Origin: Prorocentrum cordatum
Taxonomy: Eukaryota > Sar > Dinophyceae > Prorocentrales > Prorocentraceae
Direction: 5' to 3'
Assembly: GCA_963575745.1 (NCBI GenBank)
Contig: CAUYUJ010012636.1
Span: 308,536-372,535 of the forward strand
Length of the DNA: 64,000 nt
A model generated the notes under the pieces. That model saw only the letters and a list, made by a program, of their open reading frames with translations. It was not told the origin of the DNA and ran no database searches. Both the position numbers and the translations under genes were made by a program. Within the stretch, counting starts at the first letter, position 1, and every line of letters begins with the position of its first letter. Below, piece by piece: positions 11,455-21,150 of this stretch.

Positions 11455-11625
11455 GACTATTCAGGAGGGAAGAAAACACACACAGACACAACTAATCGTC
11501 GATGTCCCAGATAATATGGGAAGATATGGGAAGTGGGGGGTAGACATTAACCCAGAAAATATGCGAAAATATGGGGAATCCTGTTATTTGTGTCTATTTA
11601 TTTGTGCGTCCCAGGGCCCCCTATC
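11455..11625 (-). repeat. Dispersed repeat family DR1, copy in minus orientation
   Basis: The reverse complement matches the copies at about 28380 and 37880. Shared blocks include GGGCCCTGGGAC, CAGGATTCCCCATATTTTC, CCACTTCCCATAT and ATCGACGATT, in the same order and spacing. About 165 bp, non-coding. Confidence 0.85.
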
Positions 11626-11698
11626 AACTATGGCGATGACGGTGATGATGGCGCACCCCTGGACTGCAGGTGAACGCATCGACGCAGGCAGAGATAGA

Positions 11699-11892
11699 GG
11701 CCTCCTAGATGGGGTCCGAGTAGCTGGGGTCGGGGGATCCCGCTGCATCGGCGATGCACAGGCGATGTCGAAAAGGCATCGGCGACGTGGGCGTGGAGAA
11801 GATCGGGCTCCACATCGAGCCGAATCGCCGATGCATTGCCGATGCGGCGCGATCCTCCGACCCCATCTACTCGGACCCCATCTAGGAGGCCT
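11699..11892. mobile_element. MITE-like inverted-repeat element (family G)
   Basis: Imperfect arms of about 70 bp: the left starts AGGCCTCCTAGATGGGGTCC and the right ends with its complement (GGACCCCATCTAGGAGGCCT). The arms continue through GTCCGAGTAG, GGGGTCGG and CATCGGCGATGC. There is no ORF. It lies between PPR exons in the inferred intron. A diverged half copy is at 16568-16712. Confidence 0.85.
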
Positions 11893-12138
11893 AGGTGAAA
11901 TGGGATGGGGGATGCGGGGGAGGGAAGGAAGGCTTGCGCAGACCTGTGCTGAATGTGACTTGCCTCTATGGCCGGCCCCCGTGGCATCCAAACAAGGGGG
12001 GCCACAGGAGTCGCGACTCGGCTGGGCTGGCTCGGGGCTGGGCCCGCTCGGGAGCTCAGGGGCCACCGCACACGGCCCCAGGGGGAGGGGAAGGAGGGCA
12101 TCCCCATCCGCGCAATCCCAACGGCACTCGGAGCTTAC

Positions 12139-13029
12139 GTTCGACTCCACCCTCGCCTTCCTCATTTCGCCGAGCAACAGCAGTGCTCGCTCCCACTGGC
12201 CACCCTTCTCGCACGCGCTGATTCCAGCACTAAAGGTGACAACGTCCAGCTCCATCTTCCCTCGCCACATTTCACGGAGCAGCGACAGCGCTCGCTTCCA
12301 CTGCTCACCCTTTTCACACGCGCTGATTCCAGCGTTGTAGCTGGCGGTATCCAGCTTCAAAGTGGCGGCTGACGCGTCGTGGATCAACCACAAAGCCTGC
12401 TGCCAGCGTCCAGCCTTCTCACACGCGGTAACTCCCGCACTGCAACAGATGGTGTCCAACTCCACTGTCGCTTTAGCCATTACGCCGAACAAAGACAAGG
12501 CCCGCTCCCACTGCCCACATTTGTGGCAGGCATTGATCACGGTACTGAAGCTGACGACGTTCGGCGGCAACGTCACCCTTGACATCTCCCTGAGCAGCGA
12601 CAACGCCAGTTGCCACTGCCCTCCCTTCTCACACACGGTGAAACCAGAACTGAAGCTGATGACGCTAGGCTCCACCTTCGCTTCACTCATCTCACTCAGC
12701 ATCAGCAGTCCTTGTTGCCACTGCCCGCCAGTCTCGAAAGCAGTAATTCCGACAGTGTAGCTGATGACGCTCAGCTCTATGTTCGCTTCCCGCATATCGC
12801 GCAGCAACCACAAAGCTCGCTGCCACTGCCCGCCTTTTATGCACGAACTGATTCCAGAGTTGTAGCTGATAACGCTCGGCTCCACCTCCACCTCCCTCAT
12901 GTCACCCAGCAACGACACCGCATGCTGCCACCGTCCACCCTTCTCGCACGCGCTGACTCCAGCGCTGTAACTGAAGACGTTTGGCTCCACCGATACTTCT
13001 GCCATCTCCTCGATCAGCCACAGCGCCTC
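12139..13029 (-). CDS. PPR protein, central exon (eight repeats)
   Basis: About 297 residues holding eight consecutive 35-residue PPR motifs, from EALWLIEEMAEVSVEPN to RALLLLGEMRKARVESN. Each has the V(S/T)(Y/F)xAGIxACEKGGQWxxAL helix pair typical of dinoflagellate PPR families. The likely role is RNA binding in an organelle; no target can be inferred. The 5' limit is the splice junction that joins GRWK to EALW with correct PPR spacing. The 3' limit is set at AAC before GTAAGC, a canonical donor at 12138. Beyond it the open frame continues to 11584 but loses PPR periodicity and runs into an inverted-repeat element. No DYW, E or SMR domain is seen. Confidence 0.8.
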
Positions 13030-13404
13030 CTCTCGGTGGTGGACAGAACCCCTGGGGCAGAACGCCCTTCCGTGAAAGCGACTCGGGACCCGACCCGGCG
13101 GGCGCAGGCCAGCAGACATAGCGTCCGCGACACCCCGCCGATGGCCGAAAAGGGGCCGTTCGCTAATCGACTTGACAGGGCGGGGGCTTTATCCACCCGT
13201 GGCGCGCGAAGGGGGGAAGTGAGAAGGAGAAGGCCTTCTCAGACGGCGGCGGGACTTCTCCGAAGCCCTCGCGCTTTCTGGGGAGGTGCTTCTGCTGATG
13301 TGCTCGGGGAAGGCTTAGGAAGGCCAGGGGATTTCCGAACCTTCTGAGAAGGCCTCCTCCTTCTCATTTCCCCCCCTCGCTCGCCGCCGAATCAACCTCC
13401 AATC
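13030..13404 (-). other. Inferred PPR intron with non-canonical donor
   Basis: Removing 13404-13030 joins TGGAAG to GAGGCGCTG and restores an exact PPR repeat (GRW-K-E-ALWLI, matching GRWQHAVSLL). Donor context is AAG/GATTGG and acceptor context GAGAG/GAGG, so the donor is GA rather than GT. The 4-bp direct repeat AGGA spans both junctions, leaving the exact cut ambiguous. About half the intron is the inverted-repeat element at 13199-13390. Confidence 0.7.
13199..13390. mobile_element. MITE-like element family B, copy 1 (intronic)
   Basis: Inverted arms of about 50 bp: GGGGGGAAGTGAGAAGGAG with AAGGCCTTCTCAGA on the left, and TTCTGAGAAGGCCTCC with CTCATTTCCCC on the right. Its reverse complement aligns along the full length with the element at 38561-38759, including GGAAATCCCCTGGCCTTC and AGAAGTCCCGCCGCC. 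Confidence 0.87.
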
Positions 13405-13719
13405 CTTCCAGCGCCCACCCTTCTCGCACGCGCTAATCCCAGCACTGTAGCTGACGACGTCTGGCTCCAGCACCGCCACCCCCAGCGCGCCGAGCAGCGA
13501 CAACGCATGCTGCCACTGCTCACCCCTCCCGCAGGCGCTGATCTCGACATTGTAGAGCACAGTGTCGACTCGGTGGCGCGAGCCGAGCGCGTCTCGGAAC
13601 ATCTGCAACGCCGCGCGCCAATGATTCTGCTCTCCGAGACGCCTGACCTCGGCTCGGAGAGAACCAACGCTGAGATGAGATCGAAGTCCCGGCTGCGCCT
13701 TCCCAGACATGAGCTCCAT
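13405..13719 (-). CDS. PPR protein, first exon
   Basis: Begins MELMSGKAQPGLRSH, followed by NHWRAALQMFRDA and PPR motifs TVLYNVEISACGRGEQWQHAL and VVSYSAGISACEKGGRWK, then the splice donor. The start is the ATG at 13719; an alternative in-frame ATG lies at 13746 (MLLRSSGWA). The frame is open further upstream, but it crosses the relict spliced leader at 13841-13861, so the true mRNA leader must lie 3' of that. No clear transit peptide is seen. Confidence 0.7.
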
Positions 13720-13840
13720 TGCCCAGCCGCTCGACCGCAATAACATTATAATACGCCACCAGGGCCATTGGCATCGGCGGCCAAACGCAAGATGCTGCTG
13801 CGGGCGGGTTCTGTGAGTATGATCGACCCGCTGAAGAACG

Positions 13841-13861
13841 ATTGAACCAAAATGGCTACAG
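13841..13861 (-). other. Relict dinoflagellate spliced leader (DinoSL)
   Basis: On the minus strand the site reads CTGTAGCCATTTTGG followed by TTCAAT. Compared with the known DinoSL (CCGTAGCCATTTTGG then CTCAAG) this is 18 of 21 matches, with an intact core GTAGCCATTTTGG. It lies 122 bp upstream of the first PPR ATG in the sense orientation, where a trans-spliced leader would sit in the mRNA. The DinoSL sequence is recalled from established knowledge, not searched. Confidence 0.75.
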
Positions 13862-13864
13862 GGC

Positions 13865-14340
13865 CTCCTGCTCCACCACCTCCACATCGCATCCTCCTGG
13901 TCCTTCCTCCATCACACCTCGTCTCCCCCATCCCATCCCTACCCCATCTCCACCTCCACCTCCACCTCCTGCTCCTCCTCCTCCTCCTCATCCTCTTCCT
14001 CCTCATCCGCCTTCCCCATCCTCCCATTTCCTCCATGCTTCCTTCTCCTGCTCCTCATGATATTCTCTCATCCCTTGCCTTCTCCGCTGCACAGTCCCTC
14101 CTCGCCGCTCCTCCCTCTTCTCCCGTCCCTCTTTCCCATCCCTCCCCCCCCCACCCCCTCGTTCCTGCCACTTCTATGTTATCCTCCTTCTCGTCCAACC
14201 TCCTCCTCCTCATCCTCCTCCTCCTCCTCCTCCTCCTCCTCCCGTCCCTCCTGCCGCTCCTCCTCGAACTCCCCTACCACACCAATCCCTCCTCCCTTCC
14301 CCCCCTCCCTCCCCCTCCCCTCCCCCGCCCCCTGCCACCT
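13865..14340. repeat. (TCC)n-rich microsatellite
   Basis: CCTCCT triplets with short interruptions, purest at about 13965-13990 and 14203-14245. It lies directly upstream of the PPR gene's relict leader. Confidence 0.9.
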
Positions 14341-14490
14341 CCCTCTCCCCCCTCCCCCTGTACTCCTGCCCGCCCCCGCGCCTTTTCGGCGTGCTGGCGC
14401 TGGAAGCAGCCGCTGTCCAGCCGCAGGGCGGATTCAGGATGTAGGAGCGCCGGCACGGGGATGCCGACCCCCATCCGCCCCATCTCTACC

Positions 14491-14757
14491 CCGTCCCTCC
14501 CAGTCCCCTTCCCCGTCTCCCGCCCTCCGTGGCCGCCTGCTTCACGCAATGATCGACCTGACCTGACCCCAGTTCTACCCCGTCCCTCCCAGTCCCCTTC
14601 CCCGTCTCCCGCCCTCCGTGTCCGCCTGCATCACGCAATGATCGACCTGACCTGACCCCAGCTCCACCCCGTCCCTCCCAATCCCCTTTCCCCTCCTCCC
14701 GCCCTCCGTCTTCGCCTGCACCATGCGATGATGAGCCTGACCTGCCGAAGTGAGTAC
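14491..14757. repeat. 89-bp tandem repeat, three copies
   Basis: Copies start CCGTCCCTCCCARTCCCC at 14491, 14580 and 14669 and share CGCCCTCCGT and GCAATGATCGACCTGACCTG. The third copy is the most diverged. Confidence 0.9.
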
Positions 14758-15445
14758 GTCTGTCTGGCCACCCCCCAAGGGCCAGTCGATGAGGTCCCTC
14801 GGGGTAGCAGAAAAAGAGCAGACCCCGTGAACCGATAGAGAGTCTAGGAGGGAAGTGATAGACAAGAACAGGAGGATTGGGATGACCTCCACAACCAACA
14901 GGGGAAGTGTCGAGTACACAGTGCAATGATTGCTTGTCGCGCCTGGGTGAAACCATGTGGGCAAGCAACTTGACCAAAATACGCACCCGTGCAGCACGTT
15001 ACCGTGAGGCGCCACTCGCCAAACACGCGTGGAAGTCACCATTCCATACTATGAGTAAACGGCAACGCTACCCAACACATGAAGCAGCAGTATTATGTCA
15101 GCAGCAGGCTCGACCGAAGCCCAAAGATGTCATCGAACGTACCCGAAGAACTGCCTGAATCAAACGCTTCCCTCGAGTCCTGGCTTGTGCGCGATACTAA
15201 GATAACCGTCCAGTGCAGCATGCTCTGAGGTGCACTTAGAGAGAGAGAGAGAGAGCCATGGTCAGATTTCTTTCTGCGCACAGGTCCACATCCCGATCCA
15301 GCCCTTGCACTGCGGCCATCCCTGTCGCAGGGGGCAAGGGGGGATGAACAGCAGAGTTGCATCAGAGGGAAACGATTGACCTCAGCCCTCGCGATCAAGT
15401 CATGCCAAAGATATCCAGACACACGTGATCATTTGAACGAACCCT
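14758..15445. other. No gene seen
   Basis: Unique sequence with a (GA)n run at about 15239-15255. Open frames on both strands lack recognisable motifs. Confidence 0.4.
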
Positions 15446-15611
15446 ATGGGCGGCAAGTCTGGAATGGAATTGGTTCGCTAACGGGGGCCACCAGGTCGCA
15501 CTTCCCTCTGAGATGAAGAAGAGAGCTAATGCAAAGGCAACGCTGTGTCTGGACAGCGGCAGTGACGCCTGCCTCCGAGAGATTCAACCACGATCGTCAC
15601 TCGCCGACAAT
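15446..15611 (+). pseudogene. Possible retroelement aspartic-protease remnant
   Basis: The plus-strand frame reads LEWNWFANGGHQVALPSEM, then KATLCLDSGSDACLREIQ, and stops after SSLADN. The DSGSD motif in a hydrophobic context is the active-site signature of retroviral-type aspartic proteases used by Gypsy/Copia-like retroelements. The frame is short, and no RT or integrase follows on this strand. It is a weak, single-motif assignment that could be fortuitous. Confidence 0.3.
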
Positions 15612-15697
15612 TAAGCCCTCCTGGTCCACACGAGCCATAGCTGTAGCTCCCCCCAGGGTGTCCCCGTCTGGCAGCCGAACAGACAACGGAATGCGGT

Positions 15698-15845
15698 CGA
15701 AACTGATGTAAGGATACGCGATAAGGATGCAAGCCCCTTGGACGCCCGTGTTGAAGCTTTTCCAAGCGCGCCCGACAGTGGAAGGTAGTCCAGAAAGGAT
15801 CCAAGAATCACGGATGCAAGGGTACCCTTGGAAAGGTTAGCCCTC
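15698..15845. repeat. AAGGATGCAAGGG repeat segment, related to 16735-16870
   Basis: Both segments carry ATAAGGATGC, a second AAGGATGCAAGGG or CGGATGCAAGGG, and CCTTGGAA-type blocks in similar order, with weak partial inverted symmetry. A short related stretch (AAACTGATnnnnAGGATnCGCGA) recurs near 63242. They may be diverged copies of one small element. Confidence 0.4.
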
Positions 15846-16036
15846 GGTTCCAGGATGTTGGTGCGAATTGGAAACCCTCTCTGGGTTACCAATGCTCGCA
15901 CTTCGAGCTGCGCGCTGCGCGAAATGCGACCATCTTCTCGATCTCACGCCACCCCCTGGAGAAAGACAACTTGTCCGGCCCAGACGCGCGAAGCGCGGTC
16001 ATCCTCGTGCCTCTGTGGTGGACCGATTTCTGCGGC

Positions 16037-16145
16037 CGAATCCTCCTCCTCCTCCTCCTCCTCCTCCTCCTCCTCCTCCTCCTACTCCCCTCCTCCTCCT
16101 CCTCCTCCTCCTCCTCCTCCTCCTCCTCATCCTCCTCCTGCTTCT
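16037..16145. repeat. (TCC)n microsatellite
   Basis: Nearly pure CCT/TCC triplets, continuing as imperfect CT-rich sequence to about 16390. Confidence 0.95.
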
Positions 16146-16567
16146 CCTTCTCCTCCTACGCCCTCCCAATCTCCCTTCCCATCGGCTCAGAAGAGAACCT
16201 TCTCTCTCCCTCTCTCTCTCTCTCTCTCTCCCTCTGCATCTATTACATTCCATCACACGTCGTTCCTCCCTCTCCTCTCCCCTTCCCTCCCTGGCTCCAC
16301 TGCCTCTCCCTCCCCGTGCCCATGGCCTCCTCCTCCTCCTCTCCTCGTCCTCATCCCTCTCCGCCACCTCCTCCATCTCCAGATCGGCTCAGAAGGGAAC
16401 CCTGGGGCATGTGGGACCCCTCGGGCGCGGTTGCGCGCGCGCGGCCATGGGAGGGGGGGCGGTCAGGCCGCCCCCCGCCGCAGCCGACCAGCGGGAGGCG
16501 CCCTACCCCGGGAAGGTCTTCTTCGTCATGATATTGTAGAAGTCCTGCGCCGCCCGGGCGCGATTGA

Positions 16568-16712
16568 CTGGAGGCCTCCCGGTGGGGGTCGGAGCAGATG
16601 GGGTCGGAAGACTGCGCCGCGTCGTCGATGCGTCGCAAGTGCGTCGGCGATGTCGGCGGCGACGTCGGCGCGGAGATCCGGCTACACACGGAGCCGCACT
16701 GCCGATGCACCC
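16568..16712. mobile_element. Half copy of MITE-like family G
   Basis: Shares GGAGGCCTCC, a GATGGGGTCGGA block, GATGTCGnnnnCGACGTnGGCG and GGCTnCACA with the element at 11699-11892. The complementary right arm is missing or unrecognisably diverged. Confidence 0.55.
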
Positions 16713-17095
16713 GCCTTTGCGACCCCTGCGACAGTCAAGTCGCACAATAAGGATGCGCGGCAAGGATGCAAGGGCCTTGGAAGGCTGTTTTGGCGTTTTC
16801 GAGCGGGGCTGGCCAGCGAGAGTGGCCAAAGATGGGCCGAAGGGGCAAGGATGCAAGGGTAGCGGTGGAAGATTGCTCCTCTTTGCTGTGCGACTGGACT
16901 GTACTCTGACCCTATCTGAGAGGCCTGGATGGACGAAGGATCATTTTTAACACACATACCCCCTGATGAGCAGCGTGCTCCTCGCGGGTCCGTGGGAAGA
17001 TAGATCCACCGAAACTCCAGGCAGACAGCTTCAGATGCGATCTGGTTCGTATCCTCCGCCGCTCATGTGGCGCGGTTCTGCCAAAGGCAGGACGC
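16713..17095. other. No gene seen; AAGGATGCAAGGG segment inside
   Basis: Positions 16735-16870 match the segment at 15698-15845. The remainder is unique. Confidence 0.4.
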
Positions 17096-17099
17096 GTGG

Positions 17100-17665
17100 G
17101 GGGGGATGAGGAGGCAGAGCACGAGGAGGAGGAGGAGGAGGAGGAGGTGCAGGGGAAGGAGGGGTACCCCAAGGGACTTCCAGGGAAGGAGCAGCAGGAG
17201 GACCAGCAGCAGAAATACCTGGGAAGAAGAGAGAAAGGAAGGGAGGCAGGGAGGGAGGGAGGAGGGGCAAGAAAGAATTCGTGGGGAAGATAAGGCCGAG
17301 AAAGAGCACAAAGGAACAAGGAGGACGAGGATGAGAGAAAGGCCGCGAGCCAAACACTGGGGCTTCAGAGCAAGCAGCCCCCGAAGGTCAGCTTGCACCA
17401 GAAGCCTGGAGCTCCTCCTCCTCGTCCTCGTCCTCCTGCTCCTCCTCCTCCTCCTCCTCCTCCTCCTCCTCCTCCTCCTCCTCCTCCCCCTCCTCCTCCT
17501 CCTCCTCCTCCTCCTCCTCCTCCTCCTCCTCCTCCTCCTCATGCACCTCCTACTTCGCCTCCTGTTCCTCCTCCTCCTCCTCCTCCTCCTCCTCCTCCTC
17601 GTCCTGCGCCTCCTAATTCGCCTTGTCCTCCTCCTCCTCCTCCTCCTCCTCCTCCTCCACCACCT
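17100..17665. repeat. (AGG)n then (TCC)n microsatellites
   Basis: A purine (GGA)n-rich stretch (about 17100-17345) is followed by nearly pure (TCC)n at 17406-17662. Frames across it give poly-E/R/G or poly-L/S/P only. Confidence 0.95.
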
Positions 17666-18889
17666 CCACCTGATCCCCTCCCCTTCTCGGGGGACGGAGG
17701 AGAGAAGGGAGATGGAGTACGGGGAATAGGGTAGGGGAAGAAGAGCCAAGGGAGGGGAGAAGAGGGGGGAGGGCAGGGAAAACGCATGCGGCAAACGAGA
17801 AGCCGCGCCTTACCTTGAGATCACGGGCCTTCAATCAAGAAGACAAACTACCTCCCCCGAAAGCAGGGAACAAACAAAAGATGTACGCGCCAAACCCTGT
17901 ACATGAATACGGCCCCCCGGTCCGCGAGACTACCCTCGCTTTACGAACGTTCGCGCAATGCGCACTCTCGAAACCAGCGTGGATTCCTGCACGTGTGCAT
18001 TTTCTTTCGCTCCTGAAAGAGGGGCACCTGGAGTGGGACAGCAACTGGATGCAACTGCGCAGCCACAACACAGCACCATGCACAGAAACGCCTGGACGCC
18101 CGCGGACGGCTGCGGACGCAAGCGCGCGCCAGCGGCGGGGAGCCCAGCCCCGGCGGAAGCACGGCCCCTGGACGTCCACTGGCTCGCGCTTACCGTCGGA
18201 CCTAGGACAGAGGAACATCCCTCAAGAGCATGAGACCCTCCGCCAGCCATAATACACAGAACATCCGAGGGTACCCCCCCCCCCCAAGGATGCACAATGA
18301 CATCCAGCAAGCACGAAGAACCCTAGGGCACTCTTCCCGAACCGACCTCGACCTTATACCTCGGTCCGACTGCATGCGTCGGAGGGGCAAGCGGGATGAG
18401 ACGGCATCGGCGCGCGCTCCGTTTTCTTGACCGAAACCCGACGCCACACTGGTGCATGCTGCCGCGCGTAGCAGCGCCATGGCCGCCGCCTCCCAAAGGC
18501 GACGCCCGGCAGAATGAGCCCCACGGCCGGAGAAACCAGATGATGACCGGTGCTTACCAGAGAACCAGAGGGTCACAAGTCCAGCAAACTTCTGGGTGCC
18601 CGCGCACGGCTTCTCCGCCGATGCTGGACCTCCTTCCCCGCCACCCTGTGGCGGCGCCTGAGGCAACCTTCGAGCGCCAGGGAGGTGTGGGAAGTGGGTC
18701 TGGCGCCGGCCAAGTAGCGGACCGCGAACTGTTGATGTCTGTATGTGGTTGCGTGAGTTTCTGGTTCTCTACTTCAGACTCCCTGGTCGGGAGATCGCCA
18801 GCGAGCGCGGCTCACAATAAAGAAGTGATGGAGTAAGGACGTAAGGGAATGGGTTGACAGGGTACGATACAAGAATGTTCGGAGGGAGG
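17666..18889. other. No gene seen
   Basis: GC-rich unique sequence with overlapping open frames on both strands and no recognisable protein motif. A C-run lies at 18277-18287. Confidence 0.4.
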
Positions 18890-19075
18890 ACTCCGAGGTG
18901 GGAGAGATAGAGAGAAAGAGAGAAATACAGACAGAGAGAAAGAGGTGGAAAGAGAGAGATAGAGAGAGAAGGAGACACAGGCAGACCGACAAAAAGACAC
19001 ACAGACAGACTGACTGACTGACTGACAGACAGACAGACTGACTGACTGACTGACTGACAGACAGAGGCACTGGGT
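18890..19075. repeat. (GA)n and (GACA/GACT)n microsatellite
   Basis: GAGAGA repeats pass into ACAGACAG and GACTGACT tetramers. The opposite-strand frame encodes an SVSQSVCLS-type repeat and is not a gene. Confidence 0.93.
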
Positions 19076-19587
19076 TGAATGTGGCACTGCTTTTTTCCAA
19101 AGCTGCTCGCGGCAGACATGGGCGACTCCAGCGGCGGTGGTCTGCGCCATTCAACGGCGGCGTCCGCGCCCCCCCGCCATTCCACACGTTGCAGACGAAC
19201 GCACTGGGGGCGGCAGGCCTGTCGGCCATACAGTTGCTGGCGCAGACGCGACACCAACGCCGGGGGATGACAGCCCTCTTCAACCTCACGCCGAGGGCCG
19301 GCCTTCGAACTCCGAGAGAGGCCGTCGACCGGACTAGCACTGGAGCAAGCCGGATGGAACCAAGGGAGGACCCCGGCGCGGGCGACGGCCTCCCAAGTCT
19401 CGGCCGGCAAGGATGTCACCAGCGAGGACTGTGGAACTGCCTTTGACCAGCGCGGCCTCGGCTGCGTCATTGTCGACGCAATGAGTCCAGGGGCAACGGC
19501 GGAGGATAGTACCGTATAAATGTAGAGCAATGGCGGGGCCCACCGCCCCAATGAAGGAAATGTCATTGGGGGCGGCCTAGAGGTTTT

Positions 19588-19796
19588 TGGACGCCCGACA
19601 TGGGTACCGAAAAAATGGGTACGATACCCAACAGCAAATGTTGTCCCGAGCCAACAGCGGCCGCTGTTGGGCAGGCGGCCTTCTGTCTCAAATGAACACA
19701 GGCCGCGGCGGCGTGGACAGCGAATCCTGTTCAAAATGAACAGGAACTGCTGTTGGGCATCGTACCCATTCTTTCCGTGCCCATGTCGGGCGTCCA
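19588..19796. mobile_element. MITE-like element family A, copy 1 (inside RT pseudogene)
   Basis: About 209 bp with terminal inverted repeats of about 48 bp: the left starts TGGACGCCCGACATGGGTAC and the right ends GCCCATGTCGGGCGTCCA. CCCAACAGCA and TGCTGTTGGG lie at the inner edges, and a central palindrome CAACAGCGGCCGCTGTTG is present. A second copy is at 33984-34192. It splits the RNase H part of the retroelement remnant. Confidence 0.93.
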
Positions 19797-19947
19797 GAAG
19801 GTTGGATGAAGCGACTGCTTTACCCATGCAGCTCGAGGCAAGCTTCAGCCCGCGCGGGGCTTCCAAATAGCACGCCAGAGGTTCGCGCCCTGGCGGCCAG
19901 ATCGCCACGCCGATTCAGGCGGCCGCGCCCTCCCCATCCGAATAGCT

Positions 19948-20002
19948 TCCTCCTCCTCCTCCTCCTCCTCCTCCTCCTCCTCCTCCTCCTCCTCCTCCTC
20001 CT
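19948..20002. repeat. (TCC)n microsatellite inside RT pseudogene
   Basis: Eighteen nearly perfect TCC triplets interrupt the retroelement frame. Confidence 0.97.
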
Positions 20003-21150
20003 GACGGCATGAGGAAGGTCGTCGAGCCGCAGGAGGAGTGAGCGGAGGGGAGGTTGTACCTGGACAGAAGGGCAATCCACCAGTCGATGGCCGAGGAGAG
20101 CTACGCGTTCAGGTTGGAGCGGTCTTCGCACTGGCGCCGCTTGAAACGGCGCAGCTTGGCCCGACCGCACTGGCCACACAGCTGCGCAGCGGCGCGCGCG
20201 ACTTCCCCATGGAGCTTGCCAGCAGCCCCAGGAGACCAAGCGCACGAAGACCGCACCTCGCGCAGAATGCCGCGAAGTTTCTGGACGCGCTCCGTGGACA
20301 GCTCGATGATCGACACCTCGGGCGAGCGCTCGAAGTTCAGCACGGCACCTAAGACAGGGAAGCACGAGGACGGCAAGGCAACGGCGACTTCTCGCCAGGA
20401 ACGCCCCATCCGCACAAACCGGCGAATACCCTCCAAAAAGCACACGCCGACATGGCAGAGCACGACCGTTCCACAACGATCACGTCGTCCACGCACTGCT
20501 GCGCCAGGACAGCAGCCAAGGCCGAGAGGGCCTCGCAGCACCAGCCCAGGAAACGGGAGAAGTTCACTGGCGTGATGCGCCCCCCGACGAGCTGGCTGCA
20601 GGGCGCGAAGAAGGCAGGGCGAGCCGACGTTGGATCCCACTGTGCGATCACAGTGAAAAACAACGGTGGTCCGAAATTCGGCACCTGCTGAAACTCCTTT
20701 GCCATGTCGCTCGTAAGCCCCCGAAAAGATTCACCCAGTGCATTCGCAGAAACACTGACGGCGGCAGCCACGGCGTCAAGGTCGGCAGAGCGATGCGCGG
20801 CAGTATAAGCCGCCGTCGCATTATGCTCGCCCTCCTTGCAGTCATCAAACACTCTGCACTTGGACGCCCTGGCCGCCGTGCGACTCCCAAAGCCCATGCC
20901 GGCGGACTGGACCAAACAGGGGAAACAGAAGCTCCTCCATCGAATAGACGGGCTTGCGTGCAAAGCCAAGCTTGACCTCATCCGTGGTCTCGCCCCACGC
21001 CGCGGCGCCCAGATCGGCATCAGCACACGGACGGACGCGCCCAAGCAGGCGCTCGTTCCGAGGACCGGCGGACGACAGCAACTCTTTCGACAGGCCTCCG
21101 GGCTCAAGGGATCGTTCAGTCTTCCGCCGCGCCTGGGTGGATCGCAAGTC

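Larger units (their letters stand above)
19175..21150 (-). pseudogene. Degraded retroelement pol: reverse transcriptase and RNase H
   Basis: Read on the minus strand in shifting frames. WGETTDEVKLGFARKPVYS is a pre-RT region. CRVFDDCKEGEHN and LTSDMAKEFQQVP (about 20681-20720, motif A aspartate) come next, then FFTVIAQWDP, then CVDDVIVVER (about 20465-20497, the catalytic xxDD motif). LGAVLNF and KLRGILREV with LCGQCGRAKLRRFKRR form the thumb/connection. LSSAIDWWIALLSRYN follows, then CVDNDAAEAALVKGSS (RNase H-like, about 19450) and SPVDGLSR (about 19320). The order and motifs match the dinoflagellate RT/RNase H retroelements. Breaks include frame changes near 20880 and in the connection region, an in-frame TAG at 20101-20103, a (TCC)n insert at 19948-20002 and a MITE at 19588-19796. 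It is not functional. Whether it is DIRS-like cannot be decided, since no tyrosine recombinase is seen. Confidence 0.72.

Noticed and set aside
11584-12138. C-terminal extension of the PPR open frame
   Set aside because: PPR periodicity stops at a GTAAGC donor, and the extension runs through an inverted-repeat element; it is most likely intron.
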